Source: an uncultured Dysgonomonas sp.
Lineage (GTDB): Bacteria > Bacteroidota > Bacteroidia > Bacteroidales > Dysgonomonadaceae
Direction of reading: 5' to 3'
Length of the DNA stretch: 64,000 nucleotides
Assembly: GCA_937995835.1 (NCBI GenBank)
Contig: CALKIV010000028.1
Location: 124,001-188,000, forward strand
A model generated the notes under the pieces. The model ran no database searches. It saw only the letters and a program-made list of their open reading frames with translations, and was not told the DNA's origin. Shown one piece after another: positions 63,519-64,000 of the stretch (position 1 is the first letter of the stretch; each line of letters starts with the position of its first letter). A program made the position numbers and the translations under genes.

Positions 63519-64000
63519 TCACTTTGAGAAATGCGACGGAGAGTCTCCTGTAAACATATTAAATTCTTTGATAAAATGAGAGTGATCATAGTACCCACAA
63601 GCAATAGCTACAGAAGATATACTTTCCTCCGAATTGTCTTTCAAGTACGATATTGCATGATTTAATTTGACTATTCTACTAAATATCTTTGGAGTAACTC
63701 CGATTGCTAAACTGAATTTTCTCTCCAAATGTCGTAAAGATAAGCAACTACTCTCAGCCACTTTTTCTAATGAAAGTAGACCTCCCGTTTTGCGAATAAG
63801 CTCAACAGCATGAGCAGTCTGTCTATCAATATCGAAAACATATTTCAACATCCTAACTAAATAGGAATCTATATGTTTTAGCTTTTCATCCATCGACTCC
63901 AGATCCGGCAACCTAGCATAAAACTCATCATCAAATATAGATTCTGTGCGTGTCGCATCTATACTTTGATCTGTAAAATGACTCATCGATACTTTTGTAA
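63519..64000 (-). CDS. AraC-family regulator, probably continuing past the window edge
   Basis: From the ATG at 63986 the protein has 155 residues, but the frame stays open to base 64000. The family normally has another 100 or more residues at the N-terminus, so the true start is probably outside. The C-terminal AraC domain has two helix-turn-helix units: 'LEKVAESSCLSLRHLERKFS' and 'ISSVAIACGYYDHSHFIKEF', the latter being the standard second HTH. It likely controls the VOC gene that follows. Regulator class is firm; the ligand is unknown. Confidence 0.85.
   Translation of the reverse strand, partial: TKVSMSHFTDQSIDATRTESIFDDEFYARLPDLESMDEKLKHIDSYLVRMLKYVFDIDRQTAHAVELIRKTGGLLSLEKVAESSCLSLRHLERKFSLAIGVTPKIFSRIVKLNHAISYLKDNSEESISSVAIACGYYDHSHFIKEFNMFTGDSPSHFSK

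Overview
The window is chromosomal DNA of a low-GC member of the Bacteroidales. The evidence is a SusC/SusD pair, many lipoproteins, promoters of the TTTG-N19-TAnnTTTG type, start sites without clear Shine-Dalgarno sequences, a two-copy outer-membrane export lipoprotein plus tyrosine-kinase set, and a type IX secretion (T9SS) C-terminal sorting domain. The mix of T9SS cargo, ecotin and a choloylglycine-hydrolase-type enzyme suggests a Dysgonomonadaceae/Porphyromonadaceae/Tannerellaceae-type organism rather than a classical Bacteroides, but the genus cannot be fixed from this sequence. No tRNA, rRNA, CRISPR array, transposase, integrase or attachment site was found. No gene-free stretch exceeds 300 bases.

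Region 1 (1-15.6 kb, all +) is a polysaccharide utilisation locus cut by the left edge. It holds the C-terminal part of a SusC-like TonB transporter, SusD, a fasciclin-domain lipoprotein, a lipoprotein with three Ig-like repeats in the SusE-type position, a GH71/GH99-like glycosidase with a T9SS sorting domain, a small outer-membrane beta-barrel, a second GH71/GH99-like paralogue without sorting domain, a GH2 enzyme with a malectin-like C-terminus, and a lipoprotein GH31 enzyme. A perfect terminator closes the locus at 15.55-15.59 kb. A reasonable reading is cleavage outside the cell by the T9SS enzyme, import by SusCD, and trimming by the second paralogue, GH2 and GH31. GH71 and GH31 would fit an alpha-glucan, but the substrate is not proven and GH2 suggests side chains or a mixed glycan.

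Region 2 (15.7-31 kb) is mostly single housekeeping or accessory genes, each with its own promoter or terminator: FadL-type porin, a GltD/NfnB-like flavoprotein, an alpha/beta-hydrolase-like protein of unknown function, two DMT transporters, a DUF3256-like protein, queA-mltG, a DUF2027/Smr protein, a WHy/LEA-like lipoprotein, DoxX, nadE with a DUF1444-like gene, and marC.

Region 3 (31-45.3 kb) has eno, the thrS-infC-rpmI-rplT operon, a large TPR protein, and an operon ruvX-def-wza-wza-wzc (minus strand) that couples housekeeping genes to polysaccharide export. It is followed by ilvE-lptB.

Region 4 (45.4-51.6 kb) is the most unusual. A protein tyrosine phosphatase overlaps by ATGA a second peptide deformylase that carries a lipoprotein signal peptide. 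Divergent to them is a lipoprotein phosphatase homologue whose CX5R arginine is glutamine. A TonB receptor/DUF4249 lipoprotein pair follows.

Region 5 (51.7-64 kb) holds pnp, a membrane HhH protein, ecotin, a SpoU methyltransferase, a DUF5715 (M15-like) protein, truA, nhaA, a DUF4139/MuiA-type protein with a TonB-plug-like insert, an AIM24 protein, a secreted Ntn amidase, a VOC protein and an AraC-type regulator that probably continues past the right edge.
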